A DNA stretch of 64,000 bases from Clostridium_AI sp964409685 (GTDB taxonomy: Bacteria > Bacillota > Clostridia > Lachnospirales > Lachnospiraceae): the NCBI GenBank assembly GCA_964409685.1, contig CAYPEJ010000012.1, forward strand, positions 1 to 64,000, read 5' to 3'. A model generated the notes under the pieces. The model had not been told where the DNA came from and ran no database searches. It was given only the letters and a program-made list of their open reading frames with translations. Positions 44,237 to 52,854 of this stretch are shown here, one piece after another (position 1 is the first letter of the stretch; each line of letters opens with the position of its first letter). A program made the translations under genes and the position numbers.

Positions 44237-45358
44237 ATGGATGAAAATCATGCAGAACCTAAGTTAGAGGAGGAAAAGACAAAGCCTAAGAGGGAGAAAA
44301 GGGCTTGGAAAAAGGTAGTTTGGATTACCATTCTGATTCTGCTAATAATAATGGGGGTTATGATTTGGTATTCCAATTATCTTCTAGATAAAATCGATTA
44401 CGAAGATGGAAATGAAGGAACTGGTCAGGAATACTTTGATCAGGATGAAAATGCAGATAATTTAAAAGAAATGAATCCAGATGACGTGGTATGGGAAGAA
44501 CGTGTATTGGCACGACATGAAGATAATGTAATCAATGTGCTGTTAGTTGGCGAAGAGGCTATCAATGATGGTGGAAATCGTGGTAGAACTGATAGTATTA
44601 TGATTGCGACCATTGATGTAAAAGCCAAGGCTTTGAAATTAACGTCCATTATGCGTGACTTGTATGTACAGATTCCTGGATACAGTGATAATAAGATAAA
44701 TGCTGCGTATCATATTGGTGGAATGCAGTTGTTGGTGGATACCGTGAATCAAAACTTTGATTTAAAGTTAGATGGTTACGTGAAGGTGGATTTCGATTCT
44801 TTTGAAGGAATTATTGATGCCCTTGGAGGGGTTGAAATTACATTGTCACAGAAAGAAGCGAATTATTTGAATTCTACTAATTACATTTCTAATCCTAAGT
44901 ATCGAAATGTTGTTGCTGGAACGCAGACGTTAAATGGCAATCAAGCGCTAGGGTATTCAAGAATACGTTATGTACCCACGGATACTGAGGCAAATGATTT
45001 TGGTAGAACGTCAAGGCAGAGAAATGTGTTGACTGCGTTATTTGAAAAGTATAAGTCAAAGAGTGTGGTTGAGATAGTGTCGTTGTTGCCAGATGTGTTA
45101 GGCTTAATTACGACAGATTTATCGAAGATGACAATAGTGGAATATTTATATCTTGCCATTACGTTACAGCCAGATGAGTTACAGACATTTCGTATTCCTG
45201 TTGAAGGAGCGTTCTATGGAGCAAGGATTCGTGGAATGGCAGTACTTGTACCAGATACATTGGGTGAAAATGTAGAGGCACTTCATGGATTTTTGTTTGG
45301 TAGTTCAGAGACGGATGTGGAAGTTGGAACGGTTGAGAGTAGTGGAGGAGAAGGATAG
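44237..45358 (+). CDS. LCP (LytR-CpsA-Psr) family cell-wall polymer ligase
   Basis: A 373-residue protein with a cytoplasmic basic tail, a single membrane segment (about 29-48) and an extracellular LCP domain. The conserved blocks are RTDSIMIATIDVKAKALKLTSIMRDLYVQI (landmark; the RTDS motif and LTSIMRDL hold the polyprenyl-pyrophosphate Args), YVKVDFDSFEGIIDALGGVEI and GYSRIRYVPTD. The family attaches teichoic-acid-type polymers to peptidoglycan, which fits the LTA-like synthase and MBOAT genes elsewhere in the window. A terminator follows. Confidence 0.88.
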   Translation: MDENHAEPKLEEEKTKPKREKRAWKKVVWITILILLIIMGVMIWYSNYLLDKIDYEDGNEGTGQEYFDQDENADNLKEMNPDDVVWEERVLARHEDNVINVLLVGEEAINDGGNRGRTDSIMIATIDVKAKALKLTSIMRDLYVQIPGYSDNKINAAYHIGGMQLLVDTVNQNFDLKLDGYVKVDFDSFEGIIDALGGVEITLSQKEANYLNSTNYISNPKYRNVVAGTQTLNGNQALGYSRIRYVPTDTEANDFGRTSRQRNVLTALFEKYKSKSVVEIVSLLPDVLGLITTDLSKMTIVEYLYLAITLQPDELQTFRIPVEGAFYGARIRGMAVLVPDTLGENVEALHGFLFGSSETDVEVGTVESSGGEG

Positions 45359-45360
45359 GA

Positions 45361-45400
45361 GAAAAGGCAGATTTGGTTTAATCTGCCTTTTCTATTTTTC
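45361..45400 (+). terminator. Terminator after the LCP gene
   Basis: 13-bp stem GAAAAGGCAGATT / AATCTGCCTTTTC with a 6-base loop and a T-rich tail. Confidence 0.8.
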
Positions 45401-45436
45401 TTGCACATTATGGTATAATTATGGTATAATTATACC
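45401..45436 (+). promoter_or_regulatory. Toxin-antitoxin promoter with palindromic operator
   Basis: TTGCAC (45401-45406) and TATAAT (45425-45430), 18-base spacer. The perfect 14-bp palindrome GGTATAATTATACC (45423-45436) covers the -10, and an 11-base copy ATGGTATAATT precedes it at 45410-45420. This is the expected layout for autoregulation by an antitoxin-toxin complex. Confidence 0.65.
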
Positions 45437-45458
45437 GTTCTATGAGGAGGTGTATTCT

Positions 45459-45719
45459 ATGCCACAGATTATTCCAATTAAAGATTTGAAAAACACATCA
45501 GAGATTTCAGAATTATGTCACAAGTCAAAAGAACCTATTTATATTACTAAGAATGGATATGGAGATATGGTTATTATGAGTATGGAAATTTATGAAAGTG
45601 TTATGAAGCAATTAAATGTATATCGTGAACTTGAGCTATCCGAACAACAGATATCCGAAGGTAAGGTAAGCGATGCAAGAGAATCGTTGAGTAATATGAG
45701 GAAACGTTATGGAGTATAA
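45459..45719 (+). CDS. Phd/YefM-family antitoxin
   Basis: An 86-residue protein. The N-terminal PIKDLKNTSEISELCHKSKEPIYITKNGYGDMVIMS follows the Phd/YefM fold pattern (DNA-binding beta-strand domain; landmark spans about residues 6-41). The C-terminal tail (QQISEGKVSDARESL) is the toxin-wrapping part. ATG 45459 has AGGAGG nearby. It overlaps the toxin gene by 11 bases. The operator at 45401-45436 suggests it represses its own promoter. Confidence 0.88.
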   Translation: MPQIIPIKDLKNTSEISELCHKSKEPIYITKNGYGDMVIMSMEIYESVMKQLNVYRELELSEQQISEGKVSDARESLSNMRKRYGV

Positions 45720-46020
45720 GTTGATTATTACTGAACGAGCAGAAGAATTATTGGATGGATTAGTTTATCATTTATTATATCACCTTAAAAATGAACAAGC
45801 AGCCAAGCATTTGCTTGATGAGATTGAAAAAATATATAATCGTCTGCAAACTAATCCATTTCAGTTTTTAGAATGTCGAGATGCATTTTTAAGTAGCAAA
45901 GGATACAGAGAAGCAATATTAACAGATATGGACTATCTAGTTGTATTCTGTACATATGATAATTCAGTTTATATTTTAGGTGTATTTCATACATTAGAAG
46001 AATATGAAAATAAAATATAA
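45709..46020 (+). CDS. RelE/ParE-family toxin
   Basis: A 103-residue protein of the RelE/ParE superfamily. It has the usual pattern of an N-terminal ITERAEELLDGLVYHL helix, a second helix with YNRLQTNPFQF and the C-terminal strand LVVFCTYDNSVYILGVFHT. Key catalytic residues of RelE are not all identifiable, so whether it is a ribosome-dependent mRNase or a ParE-like gyrase poison is open. Read with the upstream antitoxin through an 11-base overlap. Confidence 0.83.
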   Translation: MEYKLIITERAEELLDGLVYHLLYHLKNEQAAKHLLDEIEKIYNRLQTNPFQFLECRDAFLSSKGYREAILTDMDYLVVFCTYDNSVYILGVFHTLEEYENKI

Positions 46021-46027
46021 TAAGATA

Positions 46028-46068
46028 AAGAAAGCGACATCAGAATCCTAACCTGATGTCGCTTTCTT
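46028..46068. terminator. Terminator after the toxin-antitoxin operon
   Basis: Perfect 16-bp stem AAGAAAGCGACATCAG / CTGATGTCGCTTTCTT with a 9-base loop; A and T flanks on both sides. Confidence 0.85.
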
Positions 46069-46243
46069 AAACATATAACATTTTTTAAGAAATCTAATTG
46101 TATTATCGTGAAACATATAAATACTTTATTCTATCTTAATAATATGATATACTAAATAGGAATTATAAGGAAATAGATCTATTCTATATACAGATTCTGT
46201 AATTCTAAATTGAATGAAGAATAATTAGAGAGGTGTGTTACAT

Positions 46244-48022
46244 ATGAAAAGCAAGACACATATTTACATGGCAAATTTAGTAATGAAGGAACTAAAAGAA
46301 AATGGAACGGTTACCATTAAAGAAGTGGGAACATTTCAGGTGCCAGAGGATATAAAAAAGGCAATACTCAGTGCACCATGTGCATTTAGGGCAGGTTCAG
46401 TTGGCCCTGATTTTTATCCAGATATGCTCATAGGACAAACCATAATTCATCCAAGCGACTCTGGAAAATGGCTGGAAATCATGGAAGAGGAACTGAGAAA
46501 AGTGTCTCGTGATTCAGCAGAATGGAATGAAGCATATGCTTTTTATTTAGGTTATATGTTCCATTATGCAGGTGATATGTGGGGACACTATTATGTCAAT
46601 GCTTGGTCAAAAGGAAGTTTTCCAGAAGTTAAAGATATGATTAAAGATTCAGAAAAAGCGAAGATTGCAATTCGTCATATTCTGGTTGAAACCTACATAG
46701 ATAGTAAGATTCCTAAAAGTGAAAGTATGGAAGTGCGAGCACCAATTCCATTTTTGTATCGATGCTTTACATCGCCAAAGGCATTGAAAAATTATGGTGA
46801 AAATGATACGAATGTATTGAAATATCTGTTAACTTACAGAGATGAGGTACATCAGAAGGCAGCGGATACGACCATTCGTACAATGGATATCTTTAATTAT
46901 TTTGCATCATGGGAAGAGCAGTTGGATACTGCAATTATGGAGTGGTTTAAACTATGGGATGAAATTGCAAGAGATATGCTGATGGAAGATGGAGGATTGG
47001 AAAAAGCTAAGAGTAATATAGAAAAGTGGATAAAAGACTATGCCATCAAGGCAACAGCCATACCAGAATGGGTAATAGAAATTGCGAAAGCAATGAAAAT
47101 TGTTAAAGTAACCATAGAAATGATTTTGGAACCATTGAAGCAAATGATAATTAAAGTTCTGGAAAAAATCTTGTATGCAGTAACAGGAATCAAAGTGGAA
47201 GATATAGAACAGATGATTGCTGAACTGAAGAAAATGATGAAAAATCCAGAATTATATTTGAATAATGGAATTTTGTATGATGAAAAGGATATTACCACCA
47301 AATTGGATGAAGAATTTGGAAATTATGGACAGCCTGATGCTACATTACATAACCAAACATTTCTTGCTTTCGACAGGTGCCTGAATATGTGCAGGATGGT
47401 TGTAATGGGGGCTGACAATCTGACAGGATTGATGAAGAAGTATAGTTCGTCTGTTGTATTTCATAAAAAGAAACTTCTTGCTTCTGTAGCTGAGCTTTCT
47501 ATTACTATCGAGACTTCAGATAGAGCTTGGTCAGGAACAGATGATAATTTGTATTTTGGACTGGTAATGAATGATGGAACTGTCTTAGAATATCTGATGG
47601 ATAAGATGAACTACAATGATTTTGAACGTGGGGACCGTGATACATATAATTTTGTTCTTCCACGAACAGTTTTGTATTCGGATATCAAGGAGTGTAGAAT
47701 TAGAAAAGATTATATAAGTGTAAGTGATGATTGGAGAATGGAGAGCATTCAAGTAAGGGATGCTGCGGATGGATTTATATTGGTAGATCAGAAAAAAGAG
47801 CAGGAGTTGACAGGAAGAAATAGTTTTACATTTCAAGTTCGCAAAAAAGAAATACAGGAGGAAATATTTGCAGATGCAGCCGTTATGGCACACTTGTACA
47901 GTTTGGATGTGGCAACACCTCCAGGACAACCAGATTATAAATCATGGGAAGATAAGAAGTGTTTCTTAAACAGTAGTGAGCAATTGTGGACTGAGTTTAC
48001 TAAAAAAGTGTTTAAACTATAG
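46244..48022 (+). CDS. Zinc-dependent phospholipase-C-like protein with long extra domain
   Basis: A 592-residue protein. The first 200 residues match the zinc-dependent phospholipase C fold: KTHIYMANLVMKEL, AFRAGSVGPDFYPD, YLGYMFHYAGDMWGHYYVN supply the His/Asp metal ligands. No signal peptide is seen, unusual for a secreted phospholipase. A long middle part (about 200-350) is helical and Lys/Glu/Met rich, and the last 200 residues look like beta-strand with no known match. Start ATG 46244 with AGAGGTGTG upstream; the family is often about 200-300 residues, so this is much enlarged. Substrate and place of action are not known. Confidence 0.72.
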   Translation: MKSKTHIYMANLVMKELKENGTVTIKEVGTFQVPEDIKKAILSAPCAFRAGSVGPDFYPDMLIGQTIIHPSDSGKWLEIMEEELRKVSRDSAEWNEAYAFYLGYMFHYAGDMWGHYYVNAWSKGSFPEVKDMIKDSEKAKIAIRHILVETYIDSKIPKSESMEVRAPIPFLYRCFTSPKALKNYGENDTNVLKYLLTYRDEVHQKAADTTIRTMDIFNYFASWEEQLDTAIMEWFKLWDEIARDMLMEDGGLEKAKSNIEKWIKDYAIKATAIPEWVIEIAKAMKIVKVTIEMILEPLKQMIIKVLEKILYAVTGIKVEDIEQMIAELKKMMKNPELYLNNGILYDEKDITTKLDEEFGNYGQPDATLHNQTFLAFDRCLNMCRMVVMGADNLTGLMKKYSSSVVFHKKKLLASVAELSITIETSDRAWSGTDDNLYFGLVMNDGTVLEYLMDKMNYNDFERGDRDTYNFVLPRTVLYSDIKECRIRKDYISVSDDWRMESIQVRDAADGFILVDQKKEQELTGRNSFTFQVRKKEIQEEIFADAAVMAHLYSLDVATPPGQPDYKSWEDKKCFLNSSEQLWTEFTKKVFKL

Positions 48023-48026
48023 ATAA

Positions 48027-48065
48027 AATGGTTCTAGGATGATTAAATCCTAGAACCATTTTTGT
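48027..48065 (+). terminator. Terminator after the phospholipase-like gene
   Basis: 14-bp stem AATGGTTCTAGGAT / ATCCTAGAACCATT with a 6-base loop and a T run. Confidence 0.8.
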
Positions 48066-48151
48066 TATATGTGCCTAGTGGCGTACATTTCCCACTCCTA
48101 CTCAATTTGGGAAGGAAAGTTGCGAAAAATGATTTTTATTTAAATTTGCAA

Positions 48152-48181
48152 TTGAGCAAATGAATAGAGGTAATGTATAAT
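48152..48181 (+). promoter_or_regulatory. Promoter ahead of the decayed gene and pssA
   Basis: TTGAGC (48152-48157) and TATAAT (48176-48181), 18-base spacer, followed by an AAAGGAGGG ribosome binding site at 48233-48241 that now leads only into a broken frame. Confidence 0.5.
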
Positions 48182-48241
48182 GATTAAGAAAAATAGATAT
48201 TATACCAGTTTAATGTAAAAAAACACCACAAAAAGGAGGGA

Positions 48242-48501
48242 TGTGAAAAGTTAAAAGTAAGAGATTAAGTCAAAGTAAAACGATGATTAGAATATAAATG
48301 CTAAAATAAAATGGTTGACATTTATAATTAGGAATATTATCATTGGCTATGTGTCAGTAATGCCTATCATTATTACAGCACTGCTGAATGCAATATTCTG
48401 TAAAACTTCATTTCTTATGCTACACTATTGTAGGTGGAATAACCCATGTAATGTTGAACTGTCTGCTTTATGCATTTAAGCTAAGAGACTGTATTCTTTA
48501 G
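48242..48501 (+). pseudogene. Decayed gene for a small membrane protein upstream of pssA
   Basis: After a strong AAAGGAGGG site, the sequence can only be read by switching frames: KRLSQSKTMIRI, then KWLTFIIRNIIIGYVSVMPI and IITALLNAIF in a second frame, then GGITHVMLNCLLYAFKL in a third, which ends at a stop (48499-48501) abutting the pssA ribosome binding site. The pieces add up to about 85 hydrophobic residues, so a small membrane protein probably once stood here in an operon with pssA. At least two frameshifts are needed. I do not recognise the family. Confidence 0.5.
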
Positions 48502-48512
48502 GAGGAACTATT

Positions 48513-49118
48513 TTGAAAAAATTTAAATTACCTAATTTAATTACATATATTGGTGCGATTAGTGCGGTATGTGCAATGATTTTTGCTTTTAACAACAAGA
48601 TTACATATGCAATAATTTGTTTAATTGTCTCAGGGGTAAGTGATTTATTTGACGGACAATTTGCTAGAAAGTTCAAAAGAACAAACTCAGAAAAATTAGT
48701 TGGGATTGAATTGGATTCCTTATCAGATGTAATAAGTTTTCTGATAACTCCTGTTATTATATTTATGGGAATAGGAGGACGTTTATGGTATTTTTATGTG
48801 ATATGTGTTCTATATGTCATTAGTGGAATTACCCGTTTGGCTGTATTTAATGTGAATGCTGCAGAAAATCCTTCAGATAAACCAGCAAAATATTACAACG
48901 GCTTGCCAGTTACTTATGCAGCAGTATTTTTTCCTTTACTCTGGTTTACTTCAAGATATCTGACAGTAAGTCAGCTTGAAGTCGTATATGCGGCTGTAAT
49001 GCTGATACTAGCATACTTGTTTGTAGCGAATATTAAGATACCAAAGCCACGGGGAAAGGCATTATGTGGGTTTGCAGTTGCAGCATTAATTGCAGTTATT
49101 GCATTATGCTTATTCTAA
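48513..49118 (+). CDS. CDP-alcohol phosphatidyltransferase, likely phosphatidylserine synthase
   Basis: A 201-residue membrane enzyme. The CDP-alcohol phosphatidyltransferase motif is present: DGQFAR (about 47-52), then G and D..LSD about 12 residues on (VGIELDSLSD), with one longer gap than usual but all key Asp and Gly in place. LPNLITYIGAISAV at the start is typical of PssA. Six or so hydrophobic segments. It probably attaches serine to CDP-diacylglycerol, starting the PE/PS pathway; no psd gene is nearby. Start TTG with AGGAGG upstream. An insertion-sequence relic lies directly downstream. Confidence 0.82.
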   Translation: MKKFKLPNLITYIGAISAVCAMIFAFNNKITYAIICLIVSGVSDLFDGQFARKFKRTNSEKLVGIELDSLSDVISFLITPVIIFMGIGGRLWYFYVICVLYVISGITRLAVFNVNAAENPSDKPAKYYNGLPVTYAAVFFPLLWFTSRYLTVSQLEVVYAAVMLILAYLFVANIKIPKPRGKALCGFAVAALIAVIALCLF

Positions 49119-49123
49119 AGGAA

Positions 49124-49391
49124 AAGATATCTATAAAGACAAGGATAGCGGATGCCGACTAAATGTTAGTGGAGTGCTGAAGCGATTAGGCGTTTCGAAA
49201 AATGGATATTACTCATTAGTGAAAAGACAGTTGGAAACTATATGTTATTGAAAAGAGAGTGGATAAGTCGTTTTAAGATAAGAGATTATGAGCATGCATA
49301 TAGGCTTGTATTTGAATATATAGAAGCATTTTACAATACTGTGAGAATCCATGGTCAGATGAATTGCCAGATAGGTGCAGGAAGTGATTAA
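49124..49391 (+). pseudogene. Internally deleted IS3-family transposase (OrfB) relic
   Basis: Two parts of an IS3-type OrfB are joined without the catalytic centre. First, SGVLKRLGVSKNGYYSLVKRQ (about 49154-49220) matches the N-terminal region before the rve domain. Then, after a frame change near 49240, EWISRFKIRDYEHAYRLVF and EYIEAFYNTVRIHG (to about 49360) match the C-terminal end of the same protein family. The middle, which would hold the DDE residues, is missing, so it cannot transpose. It directly follows pssA and is closed by a strong hairpin. Confidence 0.8.
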
Positions 49392-49396
49392 GGGGA

Positions 49397-49428
49397 AATA
49401 CCGCTCGGGAAAGCGGTATTTTTTTTAA
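49397..49428 (+). terminator. Terminator after the IS relic
   Basis: 9-bp stem AATACCGCT / AGCGGTATT with a short loop and eight T. From here to 49582 I see nothing definite; the M23 gene has a good AGGAG site at its TTG start. Confidence 0.8.
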
Positions 49429-49582
49429 TGTGACACAGGCTATGAAGCGAGTTGCAATGAATTGAGGTTTGAACGACAAAAAAATTTTCCAAGCCAATTT
49501 TTGGTATTAGCAAATAAACAACCATGCATATTCCATCCGCCACTTGCATATATATTATAGTTAACACTTTCAGGAGCGTGCA

Positions 49583-50428
49583 TTGGAAACGATAAAATAT
49601 ATCTTAAACCGATGGAAAAGAAACATCATTTTATTTTGCCTATTTGTGAGTCTTGTCATGTTCTGCATAATGGAACAACAAGTCATCACAGTTTACCAAG
49701 ACATAAAAGATATCCAGACTTTTCGAATGTTCCACATTGACCAACAATTATGGGATTCCCTAGAGGAAGATTATGAACCGAAAAGTGATGAATTTTACCA
49801 AGAGTTAACCATTCGTATGATGCAAACAAAATTTGAACCTGCTACAAGTACAGAATGTCTACCTAAGATTCTATTAAAAATGGGCATATTTCGACCGAAA
49901 TATAAAGAGTACTTACATATGTATCGAACTATTTTGAATGATGTCGTCTGCTTTCCAGTATGCGAAGACGTCCGTGGTGGCGAGACCGTGAATTTTGATG
50001 ATTCATGGGGTGGTGCCAGAACCTACGGAGGCAATCGAAGACATGAAGGTTGCGACATTATGACAAGCAATAACCAGCGAGGTTATTTTCCTATTATTAG
50101 TATGACAGATGGTGTGGTAGAAAAGAAAGGATGGCTTCCACAAGGTGGTTACCGTCTAGGAATTCGAAGTCCAGAAGGAGCCTATTTTTACTATGCGCAT
50201 TTGCATTCTTATCAAGAGGGAATTGAAGAGGGGACGGAAGTAAAAGCAGGAGATTTGATTGGATTTATGGGTGACACTGGATATAGCGAAATAGAAGGAA
50301 CGGTGGGAAATTTTGATGTACATTTGCACCTAGGAATCTATGTGGACTATAAAGGAGAGGAAATGAGTGTAAATCCCTATGAAGTGTTAAAGCACTATGA
50401 AATGACGAAGCGCGATTTTATTGAGTAG
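49583..50428 (+). CDS. M23 family peptidase (membrane-anchored)
   Basis: A 281-residue protein. One N-terminal membrane segment (about residues 14-34) anchors a C-terminal M23 (LytM) zinc domain: RRHEGCDIM (first His and Asp, about 150-160) and VHLHLGIYVDY (HxH, about 250-260). Likely an extracellular peptidoglycan endopeptidase or an amidase activator; residues about 40-130 are a linker with no clear match. Start TTG with AGGAG 6 bases upstream. A possible weak terminator overlaps its 3' end (AAGCGCGA / TCGCGCTT). Confidence 0.85.
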   Translation: METIKYILNRWKRNIILFCLFVSLVMFCIMEQQVITVYQDIKDIQTFRMFHIDQQLWDSLEEDYEPKSDEFYQELTIRMMQTKFEPATSTECLPKILLKMGIFRPKYKEYLHMYRTILNDVVCFPVCEDVRGGETVNFDDSWGGARTYGGNRRHEGCDIMTSNNQRGYFPIISMTDGVVEKKGWLPQGGYRLGIRSPEGAYFYYAHLHSYQEGIEEGTEVKAGDLIGFMGDTGYSEIEGTVGNFDVHLHLGIYVDYKGEEMSVNPYEVLKHYEMTKRDFIE

Positions 50429-50503
50429 GAAATTCTTATTGGATTTCGCGCTTAGTCAAAATTAAGTAAAAGCATATAGAAATGTGTTAACGCAAAACAA
50501 CTA

Positions 50504-50532
50504 TTTCATAAGAAGATGTTTTGTGTTATAAT
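50504..50532 (+). promoter_or_regulatory. Promoter for the RelQ-like gene
   Basis: TTTCAT (50504-50509) and TATAAT (50527-50532), 17-base spacer, about 35 bases before the start codon. Confidence 0.45.
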
Positions 50533-50566
50533 AAATTTGTATGCTTAAATTCAAGGAGAGGTAACG

Positions 50567-51370
50567 ATGGAAATACTATTATGGAGGGAGATTTTAGATC
50601 CCTATGTTTTAGCTGTAGACGAATTAGTGGTGAAGTTTAATCACATCATTAGCGAATACAGAAATGCTGGAGAGTACTCTCCCATTGAGCAAGTAAACGG
50701 GAGAGTAAAAACTATTTCAAGTATATTGGAAAAAGCTCAAAAGAAAGAGATTCCAGTTGAAGAAATAGAAGAGAAAATTGAAGATATTGCGGGAATTCGT
50801 ATTATCTGTCAGTTTGTAGAAGATATTGATAAGGTTGTTGAGATTATCAGAAATCGCAATGATATGACTGTAAAAAGTGAGAAAGACTATATAAAACATA
50901 GAAAAGAAAGCGGTTATCGCAGTTTCCATTTAATTGTATATTATACAGTTCAGACATTGCTTGGTCCAAAAGAGTTGAAGGTTGAAATTCAGATTCGTAC
51001 CCTTGCGATGAACTTCTGGGCAACGATAGAACATTCATTACAGTATAAATATAAACAAAATATGCCAGCGCATATTCGTGAACGTCTGTCCAATGCAGCA
51101 GAGGCTATTATCGTGTTAGATCAAGAGATGTCAAGTGTCCGTGGGGAAATCATGGATGCACAAAATTCATTCCGTATTAAGGCAAATATTGTTGCGGACA
51201 TTTTAACTAATATCCAAAATCTATATCGTGTTGCCAATAAGCGTGAAGTAGTCAAGATTCAAAATGAATTCTTTAAGATTTATGAAGAAGGGGATTTGGA
51301 ACAACTAGAGCGATTTAATAAAGAATTAGATATTATTGCAGAGGGGTATCGAGCACAAAGCTTGAAATAA
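50567..51370 (+). CDS. Small alarmone synthetase (RelQ-type GTP pyrophosphokinase)
   Basis: A 267-residue protein with only the synthetase domain: NGRVKTISSI (Arg and Lys of the ATP site, about residues 44-53), EDIAGIRII (catalytic Asp, about 69-77), KESGYRSFHLIV, and VEIQIRTLAMNFWATIEHSLQYKY (catalytic Glu in EIQIRT; about 143 on). All residues altered in the long RSH at 24131 are intact here. Typical RelQ is about 210 residues; the extra C-terminal part is helical. It should make ppGpp or pppGpp from GDP/GTP. Stands alone by promoter. Confidence 0.92.
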   Translation: MEILLWREILDPYVLAVDELVVKFNHIISEYRNAGEYSPIEQVNGRVKTISSILEKAQKKEIPVEEIEEKIEDIAGIRIICQFVEDIDKVVEIIRNRNDMTVKSEKDYIKHRKESGYRSFHLIVYYTVQTLLGPKELKVEIQIRTLAMNFWATIEHSLQYKYKQNMPAHIRERLSNAAEAIIVLDQEMSSVRGEIMDAQNSFRIKANIVADILTNIQNLYRVANKREVVKIQNEFFKIYEEGDLEQLERFNKELDIIAEGYRAQSLK

Positions 51371-51489
51371 GGCTTGAAATAAAGAAGTTCCTGTTTTGAA
51401 GTGGAAACTTTTCTATTTTATGTTTATGCAAAGAAGTAGTAAAAAAGCACTTCACAGCAAGATTCAGATATAAGAGAGGACGACAAACG

Positions 51490-52854
51490 TTGAATTTACC
51501 ACAGATTTATTTAGATAGAATGAAAGAATTATTAGGCGATGAGTTCCCGCAATATGAGGCAAGTTTTGATGAAGTGCCTTTTGCGGGACTTCGCGTGAAT
51601 ACATTAAAATTACAACCAGAGGATTTTGAAAAAATAAGTCCATTTGAGTTATCCAACGTTCCTTGGACGAAAAATGGATTCTATTATAATAAAAAAGAAC
51701 AGCCGGGAAAGCACCCGTATTATTTTGCAGGCTTATATTACATTCAGGAACCGAGTGCTATGACACCGGCTGCCCTTTTGCCTGTGAAACCTGGAGATAA
51801 AGTGTTGGATATGTGTGCGGCACCAGGTGGAAAAAGTACTGAGTTAGCAGCAAAATTACAAGGAAAAGGCGTGCTTGTAACAAATGATATCAGTAGTTCT
51901 AGAGCAAAAGCCCTTCTGAAAAATGTAGAAGTATTCGGTGTATCCAATGGAACTGTACTAAGTGAAGTACCAGACCATTTAACGGAGTATTTTCCAGAAT
52001 ACTTTGATAAGATTTTAATTGACGCTCCATGTTCTGGAGAAGGAATGTTCCGTAAAGACCCTTCTATCATAAAGAGTTGGGAAAAGCAAGGGCCAGAATT
52101 CTTCCATAAGATTCAAGTGTCTATCTTGGATGCAGCAGTGAAATTATTAAAGCCAGACGGTTATATGTTATATTCCACATGTACCTTTTCACCACTTGAA
52201 AATGAAGGAAGTATTCAGTATTTACTAGACAACTATCCAGAATTTGAAGTAGTGAAAATCGAGGCTTATAAGGACTTTGGACCAGGTCATCCAGAATGGA
52301 TTGAAAATGGTGCAGAAGAATTAAAAGATACGTTCCGTTTATGGCCACAAAAAATCAAAGGGGAAGGTCACTATGTAGCCCTTCTTCATAAGAGAGGCGA
52401 AGCACCAGAACTAAAAGATACAGGAAAAGTAAAACTTCCAAAGTATCCAAAAGGAACAGAAGAGTTTTTAAGTCAATTAAACCTTGATTTAGAAGGAAAA
52501 CATTTTGAAGAGTTTGGTGAAAAAGTATACTTAGTATCTGATTTACTACCAAATTTAAGAGGTCTTCGTATTCTTAGAAATGGTTTATACCTTGGGGAAA
52601 AGAAGAAAAATCGTTTTGAGCCGAGCCAATCTTTAGCGATGGCATTAAAAGCAAGCGATTATCCACACACCATCAATTATCCAAGTGATTCTTTAGATTT
52701 AAAGAAATATCTAAAGGGTGAAACGATTGACTTAGAAGATGAAAAGCTAAGTGGATGGCAACTTGTATTAGTTGACGGTTACCCATTAGGATGGGGAAAA
52801 GCAGCAAATGGAAGATTGAAAAATAAATATCTTCCTGGTTGGAGGTTATTTTAA
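51490..52854 (+). CDS. 16S rRNA (cytosine-C5) methyltransferase (RsmF/YebU-like)
   Basis: A 454-residue NOL1/NOP2/Sun-type m5C methyltransferase. SAM site VLDMCAAPGGKSTELAAKL (about 104-122), motif DAPCSGEGMFRKD (catalytic Cys about 181), second Cys in STCTFSPLENE, and a C-terminal PUA-like region (GWQLVLVDGYPLGWGKA) match RsmF proteins with a C-terminal domain. Start TTG with GAGAGGA upstream. Its stop overlaps the following pseudouridine synthase start by 1 base (TAATG), so both are read together. Confidence 0.9.
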   Translation: MNLPQIYLDRMKELLGDEFPQYEASFDEVPFAGLRVNTLKLQPEDFEKISPFELSNVPWTKNGFYYNKKEQPGKHPYYFAGLYYIQEPSAMTPAALLPVKPGDKVLDMCAAPGGKSTELAAKLQGKGVLVTNDISSSRAKALLKNVEVFGVSNGTVLSEVPDHLTEYFPEYFDKILIDAPCSGEGMFRKDPSIIKSWEKQGPEFFHKIQVSILDAAVKLLKPDGYMLYSTCTFSPLENEGSIQYLLDNYPEFEVVKIEAYKDFGPGHPEWIENGAEELKDTFRLWPQKIKGEGHYVALLHKRGEAPELKDTGKVKLPKYPKGTEEFLSQLNLDLEGKHFEEFGEKVYLVSDLLPNLRGLRILRNGLYLGEKKKNRFEPSQSLAMALKASDYPHTINYPSDSLDLKKYLKGETIDLEDEKLSGWQLVLVDGYPLGWGKAANGRLKNKYLPGWRLF

